This document shows positions 21,174-29,692 of a stretch of 64,000 bases of DNA, piece by piece. The stretch lies in NCBI RefSeq assembly GCF_002494345.1, contig NZ_NXNI01000001.1, positions 2,728,001-2,792,000 of the forward strand. Direction: 5' to 3'. The translations under genes and the position numbers were made by a program. The notes under the pieces are model-generated. The model did not search any database and was not told the origin of the DNA. It saw only the letters and a program-made list of their open reading frames with translations. Numbering within the stretch: the stretch's first letter is position 1; every line of letters begins with the position of its first letter. This DNA comes from Natrinema ejinorense. GTDB lineage: Archaea > Halobacteriota > Halobacteria > Halobacteriales > Natrialbaceae.

Positions 21174-21423
21174 GGCGGAATTCGTAAACGGTATCGGCAC
21201 TTGACTGCAGTATTTTATCCATTTCTGAGCGACTGCGCTGTCGCCGCGCGAGCCGGGCTACGAGCAGCGTCGCCGCTATCGCACAGAAAGCGGTGGGCTC
21301 CGAGCCGGCGGTCTGTCGGCTGCAGCGGTCGTCCCCGTACGTCAAGCGGGTCCTCGAGGCACCGGGTGTGTGCAGTGTGAGTCGCAACCGGACAGTTTTG
21401 GGGCTCGAGCACCGATTTGGGCT

Positions 21424-21888
21424 ATGACCGAGCCAGTACTGCGGCGCAGCAACGAGATCGAATACGAGACGGTCGACGCTGCCGAGGCCCTCTCGAAGGG
21501 CGTCCTCATCGCCGACGACCACGGCGCGCCGAACTTCGCGATTCGTCGGTTCGTCCTCGAGGCCGGTGGCGAGGTACCGAAACACACCAACGACGTCGAG
21601 CACGAACAGTACGTCCTCGAGGGGAAGTACACGGTCGGGATCAGCGATGCGCCGGAGGCAAATCGAGCAGACGGCGATAGCGCGGAGCGAAGCTCCGCGG
21701 ACCATTCGAGCGGGCAGCACCCGCGAGAAGAAGCCGTCGACGGCGACGAGGAGTACGAGGTCGAGGCCGGTGACTCGCTGTTGATTCCCGCCGGAACCGT
21801 TCACTGGTACCGCAACGAGAGCGACGAGCGGGGCGCGTTCATCTGTGCCGTCCCGAACGGAGACGACGAGATCGAACTGCTCGAGTAA
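21424..21888 (+). CDS. Cupin-domain protein with an inserted acidic loop
   Basis: 154-aa one-domain cupin. The first cupin motif is GGEVPKHTNDVEHEQYVLEG (metal-ligand His residues and Glu) and the second is GDSLLIPAGTVHWYRNES. Between them, where relatives usually have a short turn, lies an insert of roughly 38 residues (from about residue 78, PEANRADG, to AVDGDEEY) whose DNA holds a perfect hairpin at 21681-21699. The insert is a likely later acquisition. Enzymatic role unknown. The ATG at 21424 is preferred to 21370. Confidence 0.85.
   Translation: MTEPVLRRSNEIEYETVDAAEALSKGVLIADDHGAPNFAIRRFVLEAGGEVPKHTNDVEHEQYVLEGKYTVGISDAPEANRADGDSAERSSADHSSGQHPREEAVDGDEEYEVEAGDSLLIPAGTVHWYRNESDERGAFICAVPNGDDEIELLE
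21681..21699 (+). repeat. Short palindrome inside the cupin insert
   Basis: cgcggagc-gaa-gctccgcg, a perfect 8-bp stem with 3-nt loop in coding sequence, in the middle of the extra loop of the cupin gene. It may mark a small inserted element. Confidence 0.5.
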
Positions 21889-22005
21889 GAGCGGGCGCGC
21901 TGGATCGGACGAGACCTGCCGATTGCGGATCGAACCGGCGGCTGGAGCGGATCGGCTGTGACCAGTCGGTGGCATGCCCTCTTGGAATCGTAACTACTAT
22001 ACCTC

Positions 22006-22023
22006 TTTTAGGGATACCTAAAA
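22006..22023. promoter_or_regulatory. Iron box 1 (DtxR/Idr-type operator)
   Basis: ttttagg-gata-cctaaaa, perfect 7-bp arms around 4 nt, ending 4 nt before the permease ATG and just after a TATA-like ctactatac. Same motif as the boxes at 24027, 58877, 58910, 60527 and 60559. Iron-dependent repression is inferred from known haloarchaeal Idr/DtxR sites. Confidence 0.8.
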
Positions 22024-22027
22024 TAAG

Positions 22028-23137
22028 ATGGCAGAAGCGCAGTCGGTCGGTGAGCACCCAGCCGCCAGCGGACGGGAGGGCTGGATGACGGCGACGTTAG
22101 TCCTCTTTTGTCTGGCGAGCGCGGCCGTCACCGTCGTTTCCGGGCTCGTACAGGTATTCTTCGGACCATACTCGATGACGGCCGGCGAGGTCGTACGGAC
22201 GGTGTTCGACCCCGCCGTCATTTTCAATCTCGAGGCCTGGTCCGCGTTCTTGCTCGATACGGAGCTTCCCCGGATGGGCAGGAACAGTCTCGTCGTCTGG
22301 GAGCTTCGGTTGCCGCGCGTGTTCGTCGGCATCATCGCCGGTGCGACGCTCGCGGTTTCCGGGGCGGTCTTTCAGGCCGTGACGCGAAACGAACTGGCAA
22401 GTCCGTTCGTGCTGGGGGTCAGCTCCGGGGCCGGATTCGCCGTTCTAGCGACGCTCGTGGTCTTTACCGGCTTCGCGCCGTTCCTCCCGGTGATCGCTGC
22501 GGTCGGTGGCACGCTCGCGTTCGTGATCGTCTACGTGATCGCCTGGAAGGGCGGGACGAGCCCCATCCGACTCGTGCTCGCGGGCGTGATCGTCAACATG
22601 GTCTTTCAGTCCCTCCAGCAGGGGTTGTTCTTCTTCGCGGACGATCTGGGTGTCGTACAGACGGCGGTCGCCTGGATCACGGGTTCGCTCGCAGGCACCC
22701 GGTGGGGAGAGGTCCGGATCGCAATCATCCCGGCTGTGATCTCGATCGGGATCGCACTCGCCGGTGCGCGCCAGTTGAACGTGCTCATGCTGGGCGAGAA
22801 CACCGCACGGTCGCTCGGGATGCGCGTCGAACGCGTCCGATTTTTCCTCTCGGCCGTCGCCATTCTCGCCGCCAGCGCCGCGATCTCCGTCGCGGGTGTC
22901 GTCAGCTTCTTCGGGCTCGTCGTCCCCCACATCGTCCGGAATACGGTTGGCGGCGACTACCGACGACTGATGGTCGGCTGCGTCTTCGCCGGTCCCGCCT
23001 TGATGGTCACCGCCGACGCCGTCGCGCGGCTTGCACTCGACAGCGGCGAGATGCCAGTCGGCGTCGTGACCGGCCTGATCGGCGGCCCCTATTTCCTCTA
23101 CCTGATGCGCAAACAGCAATCGATGGGTGAATTATAA
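22028..23137 (+). CDS. FecCD-type siderophore ABC transporter permease 1
   Basis: 369-aa permease of the BtuC/FecCD family with about ten membrane helices. Diagnostic segments: LRLPRVFVGIIAGATLAVSG, VTRNELASPFVLGVSSGAG and the coupling-helix region VRFFLSAVAILAASAAISVA with VVPHIVRN near the C-terminus. It moves ferric-siderophore or cobalamin-like chelates across the cytoplasmic membrane; the iron box over its promoter points to iron. The stop TAA overlaps the ATPase ATG by one base. The ATG sits leaderless behind TATA and iron box 1. Confidence 0.93.
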   Translation: MAEAQSVGEHPAASGREGWMTATLVLFCLASAAVTVVSGLVQVFFGPYSMTAGEVVRTVFDPAVIFNLEAWSAFLLDTELPRMGRNSLVVWELRLPRVFVGIIAGATLAVSGAVFQAVTRNELASPFVLGVSSGAGFAVLATLVVFTGFAPFLPVIAAVGGTLAFVIVYVIAWKGGTSPIRLVLAGVIVNMVFQSLQQGLFFFADDLGVVQTAVAWITGSLAGTRWGEVRIAIIPAVISIGIALAGARQLNVLMLGENTARSLGMRVERVRFFLSAVAILAASAAISVAGVVSFFGLVVPHIVRNTVGGDYRRLMVGCVFAGPALMVTADAVARLALDSGEMPVGVVTGLIGGPYFLYLMRKQQSMGEL

Positions 23138-23994
23138 TGGCACATACACGACAGGAGTCAGACCGAGAACGGCGACGGATTACCGACGACGACGGTGTCG
23201 CGATCGAGAGCGCACTGGTTGGTGATAGCCTCGAACTCAGTTATCCCGCGACCGAGGAGACCATCGTCGATTGTGCGCGCCTCGATATCCCCGACGGGGC
23301 GGTGACCGCACTCGTCGGCCCGAACGGCAGCGGGAAGAGCACCCTCCTGAAGGCGCTCTCGAACCACCTCGAGCCGGACGTTGGAACGGTCCGGATCCAC
23401 GACGAGGATCTCGACTCGTTCAGTCAGAAGGAACTGGCACGCGAACTGGGCGTCCTCTCACAGGAGAACGACTCGCTCAGCTCGATCGCAGTCGAGGATC
23501 TCGTCTATCACGGCCGCTACCCCCATCGGGGCTTCTTCGATAGCGTCGGCGAGGAAGATCGTCGGGCGGTCGAACGTGCGATCGAACTCGCCGGAATCGA
23601 ACAGATTCGCGACACCGAGCTCGGCCAGCTGAGTGGCGGGCAAAAACAGCTCGCCTGGATCGCCATGGTGCTCGCACAGGACACGGACGTCCTCCTCCTC
23701 GACGAGCCGACGACGTTTCTCGACGTTCACCACCAGTTCCGCGTGCTCGAGACGATCCGCCAGCTCAACGAGGAGAAGGGCGTGACCGTCGCGGTCATCC
23801 TCCACGATATCTCGCAGGCGGCCCGCTTCGCGGACTATCTCGTCGCGATGTGCGACGGCGAACTCTACGACTGGGGGCCGCCCGAAGACGTGGTAACCGA
23901 GCAGCTACTCGCAGACGTGTTCGGTGTCGAGGCCACCGTCGAGTACGAACCCGAACTACAGGTACTCCCCAAGCGAGCGCTGCCGGAACGGTAA
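23137..23994 (+). CDS. Siderophore ABC transporter ATPase (FecE type)
   Basis: 285-aa ATPase with Walker A GPNGSGKST, Q-loop LSQEN, signature LSGGQKQ, Walker B VLLLDEPT and H-loop VILHD. It powers the adjacent FecCD permease. The N-terminal 25 residues before the fold are charged and extra. Translation is coupled to the permease by a one-base overlap. It is the only FecE-type ATPase in the window, so it may also serve the permease at 59122. Confidence 0.94.
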   Translation: MAHTRQESDRERRRITDDDGVAIESALVGDSLELSYPATEETIVDCARLDIPDGAVTALVGPNGSGKSTLLKALSNHLEPDVGTVRIHDEDLDSFSQKELARELGVLSQENDSLSSIAVEDLVYHGRYPHRGFFDSVGEEDRRAVERAIELAGIEQIRDTELGQLSGGQKQLAWIAMVLAQDTDVLLLDEPTTFLDVHHQFRVLETIRQLNEEKGVTVAVILHDISQAARFADYLVAMCDGELYDWGPPEDVVTEQLLADVFGVEATVEYEPELQVLPKRALPER

Positions 23995-24026
23995 TGGGGG
24001 CGGCGGCAGTCGGAAGAGCTTTATAT

Positions 24027-24044
24027 TTTTAGGTGAGCCTAAAA
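24027..24044. promoter_or_regulatory. Iron box 2
   Basis: ttttagg-tgag-cctaaaa overlapping the TATA-like tttatattt and ending 4 nt before the ATG at 24049. The sequence is identical to box 6 at 60560. Confidence 0.8.
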
Positions 24045-24048
24045 GTAG

Positions 24049-25158
24049 ATGAGTGACCAACGGACCTGGACGCGACGTAGCGTTCTTCGAACGAGTGGGG
24101 CGATCGCCGGCGTCAGCGCACTGGCCGGCTGTATCGGAGCCGACGGTGAGCCGTCGGACGAATCCGAGAGTTACACCGTGTCGATGCCACCGGTCGGTGA
24201 CGTCGAGTTCGAGTCGGTTCCCGAGACGTGGGCCACCAACAACGGAGGCTGGGCCGACATGGGGATTGCGCTGGGTCAGGAACCCCCCGAAGCGGTGTAC
24301 CTCACCAGTCGCTTCCACACCCGGTACTACGACGAAATCCCGGACGTAAGCGTCGATACGAGCGATATCAAGGGAATCTGGGAAAACGGAGAGCTGGTTC
24401 CCGAGGACTTCATGTCGCTGAGCGAGGACGTGGACGTGTTCGTCATGGATCCCGAGTTCCTCAAGGGACGGAGCGATACGTGGAACGAAGACGAAATCGA
24501 ACGGATCGAGGCGACGGGAACGCCCTTCTTCGGTAACAGCATCTTCTCGACAGCATACGACTGGCACGACCACGAGTTCCTCACGATGTACGAGGCCTTC
24601 GAGAAACTCGCCGAGGTCTTCCAAGAACAGGAGCGCTACGAAGCGTTCGAGGAACTCCACGACGAGTTCCAGTCGAACGTCGACGACATCGTCCCCCCGG
24701 AAGACGACCGCCCCGAAGTCGCGATTCTGTACCCGACAGCCGAGTGGGACGGGTTCTATCCCTACCGGATCGACGACGGGACGAGCTACAAACAGTGGCG
24801 GGATCTCGGCGTCCACGACGCCCTCGCCGAGGCCGGCGTCGAGGACTTCCTCAACTCGCGAGCGACGGTCGGCTACGAACGGCTCCTCGAGATCGATCCC
24901 GAAGTCATCCTGATCCGGGGGCAAAACACCATCTCCGCCGAGGAGTTCCAGCGGACGATCGACGAGAAGCTGGGAGACCACAACGTCGCGAGCGACCTCA
25001 CCGCCGTTCAGGAAGACGAGGTGTACCAGGCCGGATTCCAACAGGGGCCGATCCTCAACCTCGTCTTGACCCAGCGAGCGGCCGAACAGCTCTACGACGT
25101 CGACGAGAAACTCTACGATCCCCAGCAGGTCGGCGACATCGTCACCGGCGAGTTTTAG
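24049..25158 (+). CDS. Tat-secreted siderophore-binding lipoprotein 1
   Basis: 369-aa ABC substrate-binding protein of the FepB/FhuD class-III fold. The N-terminus has a Tat motif (TRRSVLR) and lipobox LAGC, so the mature protein is lipid-anchored outside. The body reads SMPPVGDVEFESVPETW, YDWHDHEFLTMYEAFEKLAE and LLEIDPEVILIRG, all shared with the three paralogues near 60.6-64 kb. It has its own iron-boxed promoter although it follows the ATPase by only 54 nt. Confidence 0.92.
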   Translation: MSDQRTWTRRSVLRTSGAIAGVSALAGCIGADGEPSDESESYTVSMPPVGDVEFESVPETWATNNGGWADMGIALGQEPPEAVYLTSRFHTRYYDEIPDVSVDTSDIKGIWENGELVPEDFMSLSEDVDVFVMDPEFLKGRSDTWNEDEIERIEATGTPFFGNSIFSTAYDWHDHEFLTMYEAFEKLAEVFQEQERYEAFEELHDEFQSNVDDIVPPEDDRPEVAILYPTAEWDGFYPYRIDDGTSYKQWRDLGVHDALAEAGVEDFLNSRATVGYERLLEIDPEVILIRGQNTISAEEFQRTIDEKLGDHNVASDLTAVQEDEVYQAGFQQGPILNLVLTQRAAEQLYDVDEKLYDPQQVGDIVTGEF

Positions 25159-25320
25159 CTGTTCGACAGTCATCGACGAGCATTCGAGGCGATACGCTGC
25201 CCCTGTTCGTCCGATCCGATAGTCGGTGACCGCGGGCACGGAATCGGGTCTCGAGTTGCTCGCACGACTGTCCCGCTCGAGTCCGAATCGCTCAAGTACG
25301 CCACCCGTCTATCAGGTATC

Positions 25321-27387
25321 GTGTCGAAGCAGGTCCAGCAGGTCGAAACGATCTTTTGCCACGAGACCGGCGACGACTATCTCGTGGTCGTCGAGCGCGA
25401 CGGCAAACGGCTCTTCCGCGCGAAACTCGGGCTTTCGGAAACGTCTGCCGGGCCCCGCCCCGCGAAGTTCCGACTGAAGCAGGGCTCGAGCGAAGAACCG
25501 CGCCAGCCCGACGAGTTCGTCGAGCTCGCCCGACGAGCGAAGCGGCTGCGCATCTCCGAACAGACCTCCGCGCAGGGACGGCGCGATCTCCGAGAGATGT
25601 TCGGGGGGTACCAGCTCGAGGACAAGGTCAAGACCGTCCGGACCTGTCGGTACTGTGCTTCAGCGGGCCGATACTCGCCGATCACGACCGAGACCGCCGT
25701 CAAGGACGACAACGACTGGATCTGCCGGGACTGCGCTCGACAGGAACTCGAGCGCCAGCTGTCCTTTTCGGGCGGCGGCAAGGTCTCGGGTGCTGCGAAA
25801 GACCGTCTCGAGGACCTCATGATGGAGGTCCAGGATCTCGAGCGAATCGTCAACCTGCTCAAGGGACAGCTCGATCCGGACCTGACGAAGTTCGATACCA
25901 TCTCGGCGACGACCGACGAGGTCGACCCCGTTCGGACCGACTCGCTTTCCCTCCATCCCGGCCTACAGAACCTGCTCGAGGACCGGTTCGATACCCTGCT
26001 GCCGGTCCAGAGCCTCTCGGTCGAACACGGCTTGTTCGACGGCGACGACCAGCTCGTCGTCTCCGCGACGGCGACCGGGAAGACCCTCGTCGGCGAGCTG
26101 GCCGGTATCAATCGCGTATTGAACAACAAGGGGACGATGCTCTTTCTCGTCCCGCTGGTCGCGCTGGCCAACCAGAAGTACGAGGACTTCACCGAGGAGT
26201 ACGGCCACCTCGTCGATGTCTCCATTCGCGTGGGCGCGAGCCGCGTCGCCGACGAGGGCGAACGGTTCGATCCCAACGCCGACGTCATCGTCGGCACCTA
26301 CGAGGGGATCGACCACGCCCTGCGGACGGGCAAGGACATGGGCGACATCGGGACGGTCGTCATCGACGAGGTCCACACCCTCAAGGAGGAGGACCGGGGC
26401 CACCGACTCGACGGCCTGATCTCGCGACTCAAGTACACCTGCGAACAACGCGCCAAGCGCCGCGAAGACTACGGCGGCGCACAGTGGGTCTACCTCTCGG
26501 CGACCGTCGGCAATCCCCAACAGCTCACCGAGGCGCTCGAGGCGACACTCATCGAGTTCGAGGAACGGCCGGTGCCGATCGAGCGCCACGTCACCTTCGC
26601 GGACGGCCAGGAGAAAGTCCGCGTCGAGAACAAACTCGTCAGACGCGAGTTCGACAGCGAGTCCTCGAAGGGGTATCGTGGCCAGACCATCATTTTCACC
26701 AACTCACGGCGGCGGTGTCACGAGATCAGCCGGAAGCTCGATTATTCGGCCGCACCCTACCACGCCGGCCTCGACTACAAGCGCCGGAAGGAGGTCGAAC
26801 GCAAGTTCGGCGAGCAGGAATTGTCCGCCGTCGTCACGACCGCCGCGCTCGCGGCCGGGGTCGACTTCCCGGCCTCGCAGGTCGTCTTCGACTCGCTGGC
26901 GATGGGTATCGAGTGGCTCTCCGTCCAGGAGTTCCACCAGATGCTCGGCCGCGCGGGCCGTCCCGACTACCACGACAAGGGGACAGTGTACGTCCTCGTC
27001 GAACCCGACACCGCCTACCACAACTCGATGGAGATGACCGAGGACGAGGTCGCGTTCAAGCTCCTCAAAGGCGAGATGGAGTCGGTCATGACCCACTACG
27101 ACGAGGCCGCCGCCGTCGAGGAGACGCTGGCCAACATCACGGTCGGGGGCAAGGCCGCGAAGGCGCTCAACGATCGGATGCTCGGCGAGGTCCCCACGAA
27201 ACACGCCATCGGGAAGCTCCTCGAGTACGACTTCATCGACGGCTTCGAACCCACGCCGCTGGGACAGGTCGTCACCGAACACTTCCTGGAACCCGGGCAG
27301 GCCTTTACCATTCTCGACGGCATCCGGAAGGACGCCCACCCCTACGAGATCGTCGCGGACCTCGAGCTTCGCGACGCGGATCTCTAG
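25321..27387 (+). CDS. DEAD/DEAH-type superfamily 2 helicase with N-terminal zinc module
   Basis: 688-aa protein. Residues 1-100 form a family-specific domain (DUF5814-type, number from memory). A four-Cys zinc module follows, CRYCASAGR...WICRDC (about 103-145), then a short coiled segment. The helicase core has Q-region LLPVQSLSVEHGLF, Walker A VSATATGKT, motif II VIDEVHTL (DEVH), motif III LSATVGNP and motif VI QMLGRAGRP. The order resembles Hel308/Ski2-like SF2 enzymes. The start is GTG. Its stop overlaps the stop of the convergent kinase gene (ctag, 27384-27387). Substrate, DNA or RNA, cannot be decided. Confidence 0.9.
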   Translation: MSKQVQQVETIFCHETGDDYLVVVERDGKRLFRAKLGLSETSAGPRPAKFRLKQGSSEEPRQPDEFVELARRAKRLRISEQTSAQGRRDLREMFGGYQLEDKVKTVRTCRYCASAGRYSPITTETAVKDDNDWICRDCARQELERQLSFSGGGKVSGAAKDRLEDLMMEVQDLERIVNLLKGQLDPDLTKFDTISATTDEVDPVRTDSLSLHPGLQNLLEDRFDTLLPVQSLSVEHGLFDGDDQLVVSATATGKTLVGELAGINRVLNNKGTMLFLVPLVALANQKYEDFTEEYGHLVDVSIRVGASRVADEGERFDPNADVIVGTYEGIDHALRTGKDMGDIGTVVIDEVHTLKEEDRGHRLDGLISRLKYTCEQRAKRREDYGGAQWVYLSATVGNPQQLTEALEATLIEFEERPVPIERHVTFADGQEKVRVENKLVRREFDSESSKGYRGQTIIFTNSRRRCHEISRKLDYSAAPYHAGLDYKRRKEVERKFGEQELSAVVTTAALAAGVDFPASQVVFDSLAMGIEWLSVQEFHQMLGRAGRPDYHDKGTVYVLVEPDTAYHNSMEMTEDEVAFKLLKGEMESVMTHYDEAAAVEETLANITVGGKAAKALNDRMLGEVPTKHAIGKLLEYDFIDGFEPTPLGQVVTEHFLEPGQAFTILDGIRKDAHPYEIVADLELRDADL

Positions 27388-28433
27388 CGTTTGGCCCCGT
27401 CGACGAATTCGATGTCGTGGACGTCGAACCGTGCGCCGCCGTGCTCGCTCTCGGCGACCGAGACGTCCCAGCCGTGGCCCTCCGCGATCTGTTTCACGAT
27501 CGAGAGCCCGTACCCGGTTCCCGCCTCCCGCGTCGAGTAGCCGTGTTCGAAGATGTCGTTCCGGACCGAGTCGGGAACTCCCGGTCCGTCGTCGGCGATA
27601 TAGATGCCATCGCGGTCGGGGAGTCGACCGACGCGGACGATCACGTCCGCCCCGGCGTGTTCGACGGCGTTCCGAAAGAGGTTCCCGAGAAGTTCCCGGA
27701 ACCGGCTTTCGTCCGCCCTGATCGTCCCGATCGGCGTTTCGATTCGCAATTCCGCGTGCCGTGTTTCGACGGCCTGCCACGATTCGCGGACGCTGTGTTC
27801 GACACTGCATGGACCGCGTTCCCCGACCGTCTGTCCGGTCTTCGAGAGCACCAGAACGTCGTCGACCAGCGCATCGATGTGATCGAGTGCGTCCGAGATG
27901 TCTGCTAACACGGGAGCGTCGTGTGTCTGTTTGGCGACCTCCGTGTACCCCTGTGCGACCGAGAGCGGGTTTCTGATGTCGTGTGCGAGGATATCCGCGA
28001 ACTGGTCGAGCCGTTCTTTCTGTTCGTGAATCTCGTCTTCCCGCTCTCGCCGTTCGGTGATGTCTCGAACGATGCCAGTGAAGTAGCGTTCGCCGTCGTG
28101 CTCGTGCTCTCGGAGGCTAATGAGCGTCGGCACTTCGTGCCCGTCTTTGTGCAGAGCCGGGAGTTCGACGCCGCCCCAATCGATGTTTCGCGCTCCCGTC
28201 TGTACGTAGGACTCGAGCGCCGTGGCGTGGACCGGACGGAGGCGCTCCGGAATGATTTTCATCTTGGTACTCCCGACGAGCTCGTCGGGAGTGTATCCCA
28301 GAATGTCTTCGATAGCCGGATTCGCGTACACGATCTGGCTGTCTTCGTCGATCGTCAGCATTCCCTCGGCGGCGTTTTCGACGAGCGTTCGATAGAACTC
28401 GACCGAACTCACGGGAAGCGTGTGGGAATCCAT
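27384..28433 (-). CDS. PAS-domain sensor histidine kinase
   Basis: 349-aa soluble kinase. One PAS domain (residues about 10-135: YRTLVENAAEGMLTIDEDSQ ... FTGIVRDITERRERED) is followed by a HisKA domain with H-box ILAHDIRNPLS and an ATPase domain with N-box NLFRNAVEHA, G1 DDGPGVP and G2 GTGYGLSIV. There are no membrane helices, so it senses an internal signal. No response regulator is adjacent; haloarchaeal kinases are often orphan. Stops of this gene and the helicase overlap. Confidence 0.93.
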   Translation of the reverse strand: MDSHTLPVSSVEFYRTLVENAAEGMLTIDEDSQIVYANPAIEDILGYTPDELVGSTKMKIIPERLRPVHATALESYVQTGARNIDWGGVELPALHKDGHEVPTLISLREHEHDGERYFTGIVRDITERREREDEIHEQKERLDQFADILAHDIRNPLSVAQGYTEVAKQTHDAPVLADISDALDHIDALVDDVLVLSKTGQTVGERGPCSVEHSVRESWQAVETRHAELRIETPIGTIRADESRFRELLGNLFRNAVEHAGADVIVRVGRLPDRDGIYIADDGPGVPDSVRNDIFEHGYSTREAGTGYGLSIVKQIAEGHGWDVSVAESEHGGARFDVHDIEFVDGAKR

Positions 28434-28585
28434 TCACTCATCAGCGGTCACTTCGGGAGCAACTGCCGAATAGCTTGTTGCCACTATAGACCGATCACAC
28501 GCGGGACCGCGAATTGGCGGGGCGGCCCCATACCGTATCGCCAGTCACCCTGCGAGCCGTGGATCCGAAACGACTCGAGCGGCCG

Positions 28586-29485
28586 CTACTCGCGGCGTGG
28601 AACTTCGTGGCGACCGAAGCCGTATCGCAGCCGACTCGCGAGTCGCCGCGAGAAGCGGCCGTCATCGGCCCGCGAGCCGAACCGTTCGGCGAGCGCGGTG
28701 TAGATCAGTGGCAGGGGAACTTCCTGCTCGAGGGCTTCCTGGACGGTCCAGGTGCCGGTCGAGCCGCCCTCGATGCGGTCGGCCACGGTACCGAGGTCGG
28801 TGCCCTCCTCGCGGAAGGCCTCCTCGCAGAGTTCCAGCAGCCACGAGCGGATCACCGCGCCGTTGTTCCAGACCGAGGCCACGTTCTCGAGATCCAGATC
28901 GTACCGGCCCTCGTGGAGCAACTCGAAGCCCTCACCGTATGTCTGCATCAGGGCGTACTCGACGCCGTTGTGAATCATCTTGACGTAGTGGCCGGAGCCG
29001 GCGGGCCCCATCCGGCCGTGGCCGTCGGGACCGGTCGCGACCGCATCGAAGACTGGCTCGAACTCGTCGTAGGCCCACTGGGGACCGCCGACCATCAGGG
29101 AGAACCCGAGTTCCGCGCCGGCGGGGCCGCCGGAGGTGCCACAGTCGAGATACGCCGCAGGGCAGGACTCGGCCCGGCGGACGGAGTCCTCGAAGTAAGA
29201 GTTCCCACCGTCGACGACGACGTCGTCGCCGTCGAGGTGAGTCTCGAGTTCCTCGAGGGTGACGTCGACCGCCTCGCCGGCGGGGACCATCAGCCAGATG
29301 CGCTTCTCCGCACCCAGCCGATCGACGAGATCGTCGATCGAGGCGGCCGGGGCGGCACCCGCGTCAGCAGCCGTCGCGACGGCTTCCTCGTCCAGATCGA
29401 ACGCAACGACATCGTGGCCCGCTGCGAGGGACCGCTCGACGACGATCTGTCCCATCCGTCCGAGTCCGATTACGCCCAGTTGCAT
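28586..29485 (-). CDS. gnd: 6-phosphogluconate dehydrogenase, decarboxylating (short form)
   Basis: 299-aa enzyme that oxidises 6-phosphogluconate to ribulose 5-phosphate with loss of CO2. Visible: Rossmann GVIGLGRMG, the substrate segment VVDGGNSYFEDS, the catalytic region DCGTSGGPAGAELGFSLMVG and GSGHYVKMIHNGVEYALMQ (Lys and His-Asn pair). Length about 300 fits the short NAD+-type Gnd/YqeC group used in the haloarchaeal oxidative pentose-phosphate pathway. Start MQLGVIGLG is clear; longer upstream frame is out of family. Confidence 0.93.
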   Translation of the reverse strand: MQLGVIGLGRMGQIVVERSLAAGHDVVAFDLDEEAVATAADAGAAPAASIDDLVDRLGAEKRIWLMVPAGEAVDVTLEELETHLDGDDVVVDGGNSYFEDSVRRAESCPAAYLDCGTSGGPAGAELGFSLMVGGPQWAYDEFEPVFDAVATGPDGHGRMGPAGSGHYVKMIHNGVEYALMQTYGEGFELLHEGRYDLDLENVASVWNNGAVIRSWLLELCEEAFREEGTDLGTVADRIEGGSTGTWTVQEALEQEVPLPLIYTALAERFGSRADDGRFSRRLASRLRYGFGRHEVPRRE

Positions 29486-29603
29486 GGATAGGCGTCGGCC
29501 GGCCGCTGTCGTAGTGGTTGCGGTTCTGCGATGGAACCGGTGACGGCCCGCTCGTGGCTCGAGCGCAGTCCGATCGGCGGTCGGCCGTCCACGAGCGCAC
29601 GAG

Positions 29604-29692
29604 TCATACGGTTTGCTGTCCCGATGTCCCGGTGGGACCGCAGGACGGTCCCGGTCCCGCCGGCACTGACGGACAGGAGACCGTCTCACGCC
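29604..29692. repeat. Structured repeat, family B copy 1 (89 nt)
   Basis: 89 nt identical at 85 positions to 47266-47354. The ends are imperfect inverted repeats (tcatacggtttgctgtcc / ggacaggagaccgt.tca). The interior is rich in self-complementary blocks (ggtgggacc, cggtccc). Its right end provides the TGA of the histidine kinase gene at 29686-31644. It encodes no protein. Confidence 0.85.

Noticed and set aside
25356-27908. 850-codon plus-strand frame
   Set aside because: Overlaps the helicase in another frame and the kinase on the other strand; Arg/Pro-rich with no motif.
28449-28486. gagcaactg ... ttgttgccactata resembling short arms of the family A hairpin
   Set aside because: Only about 11 of 14 positions match one arm, the inner stem is missing and spacing is wrong; could be a decayed copy but not supportable.
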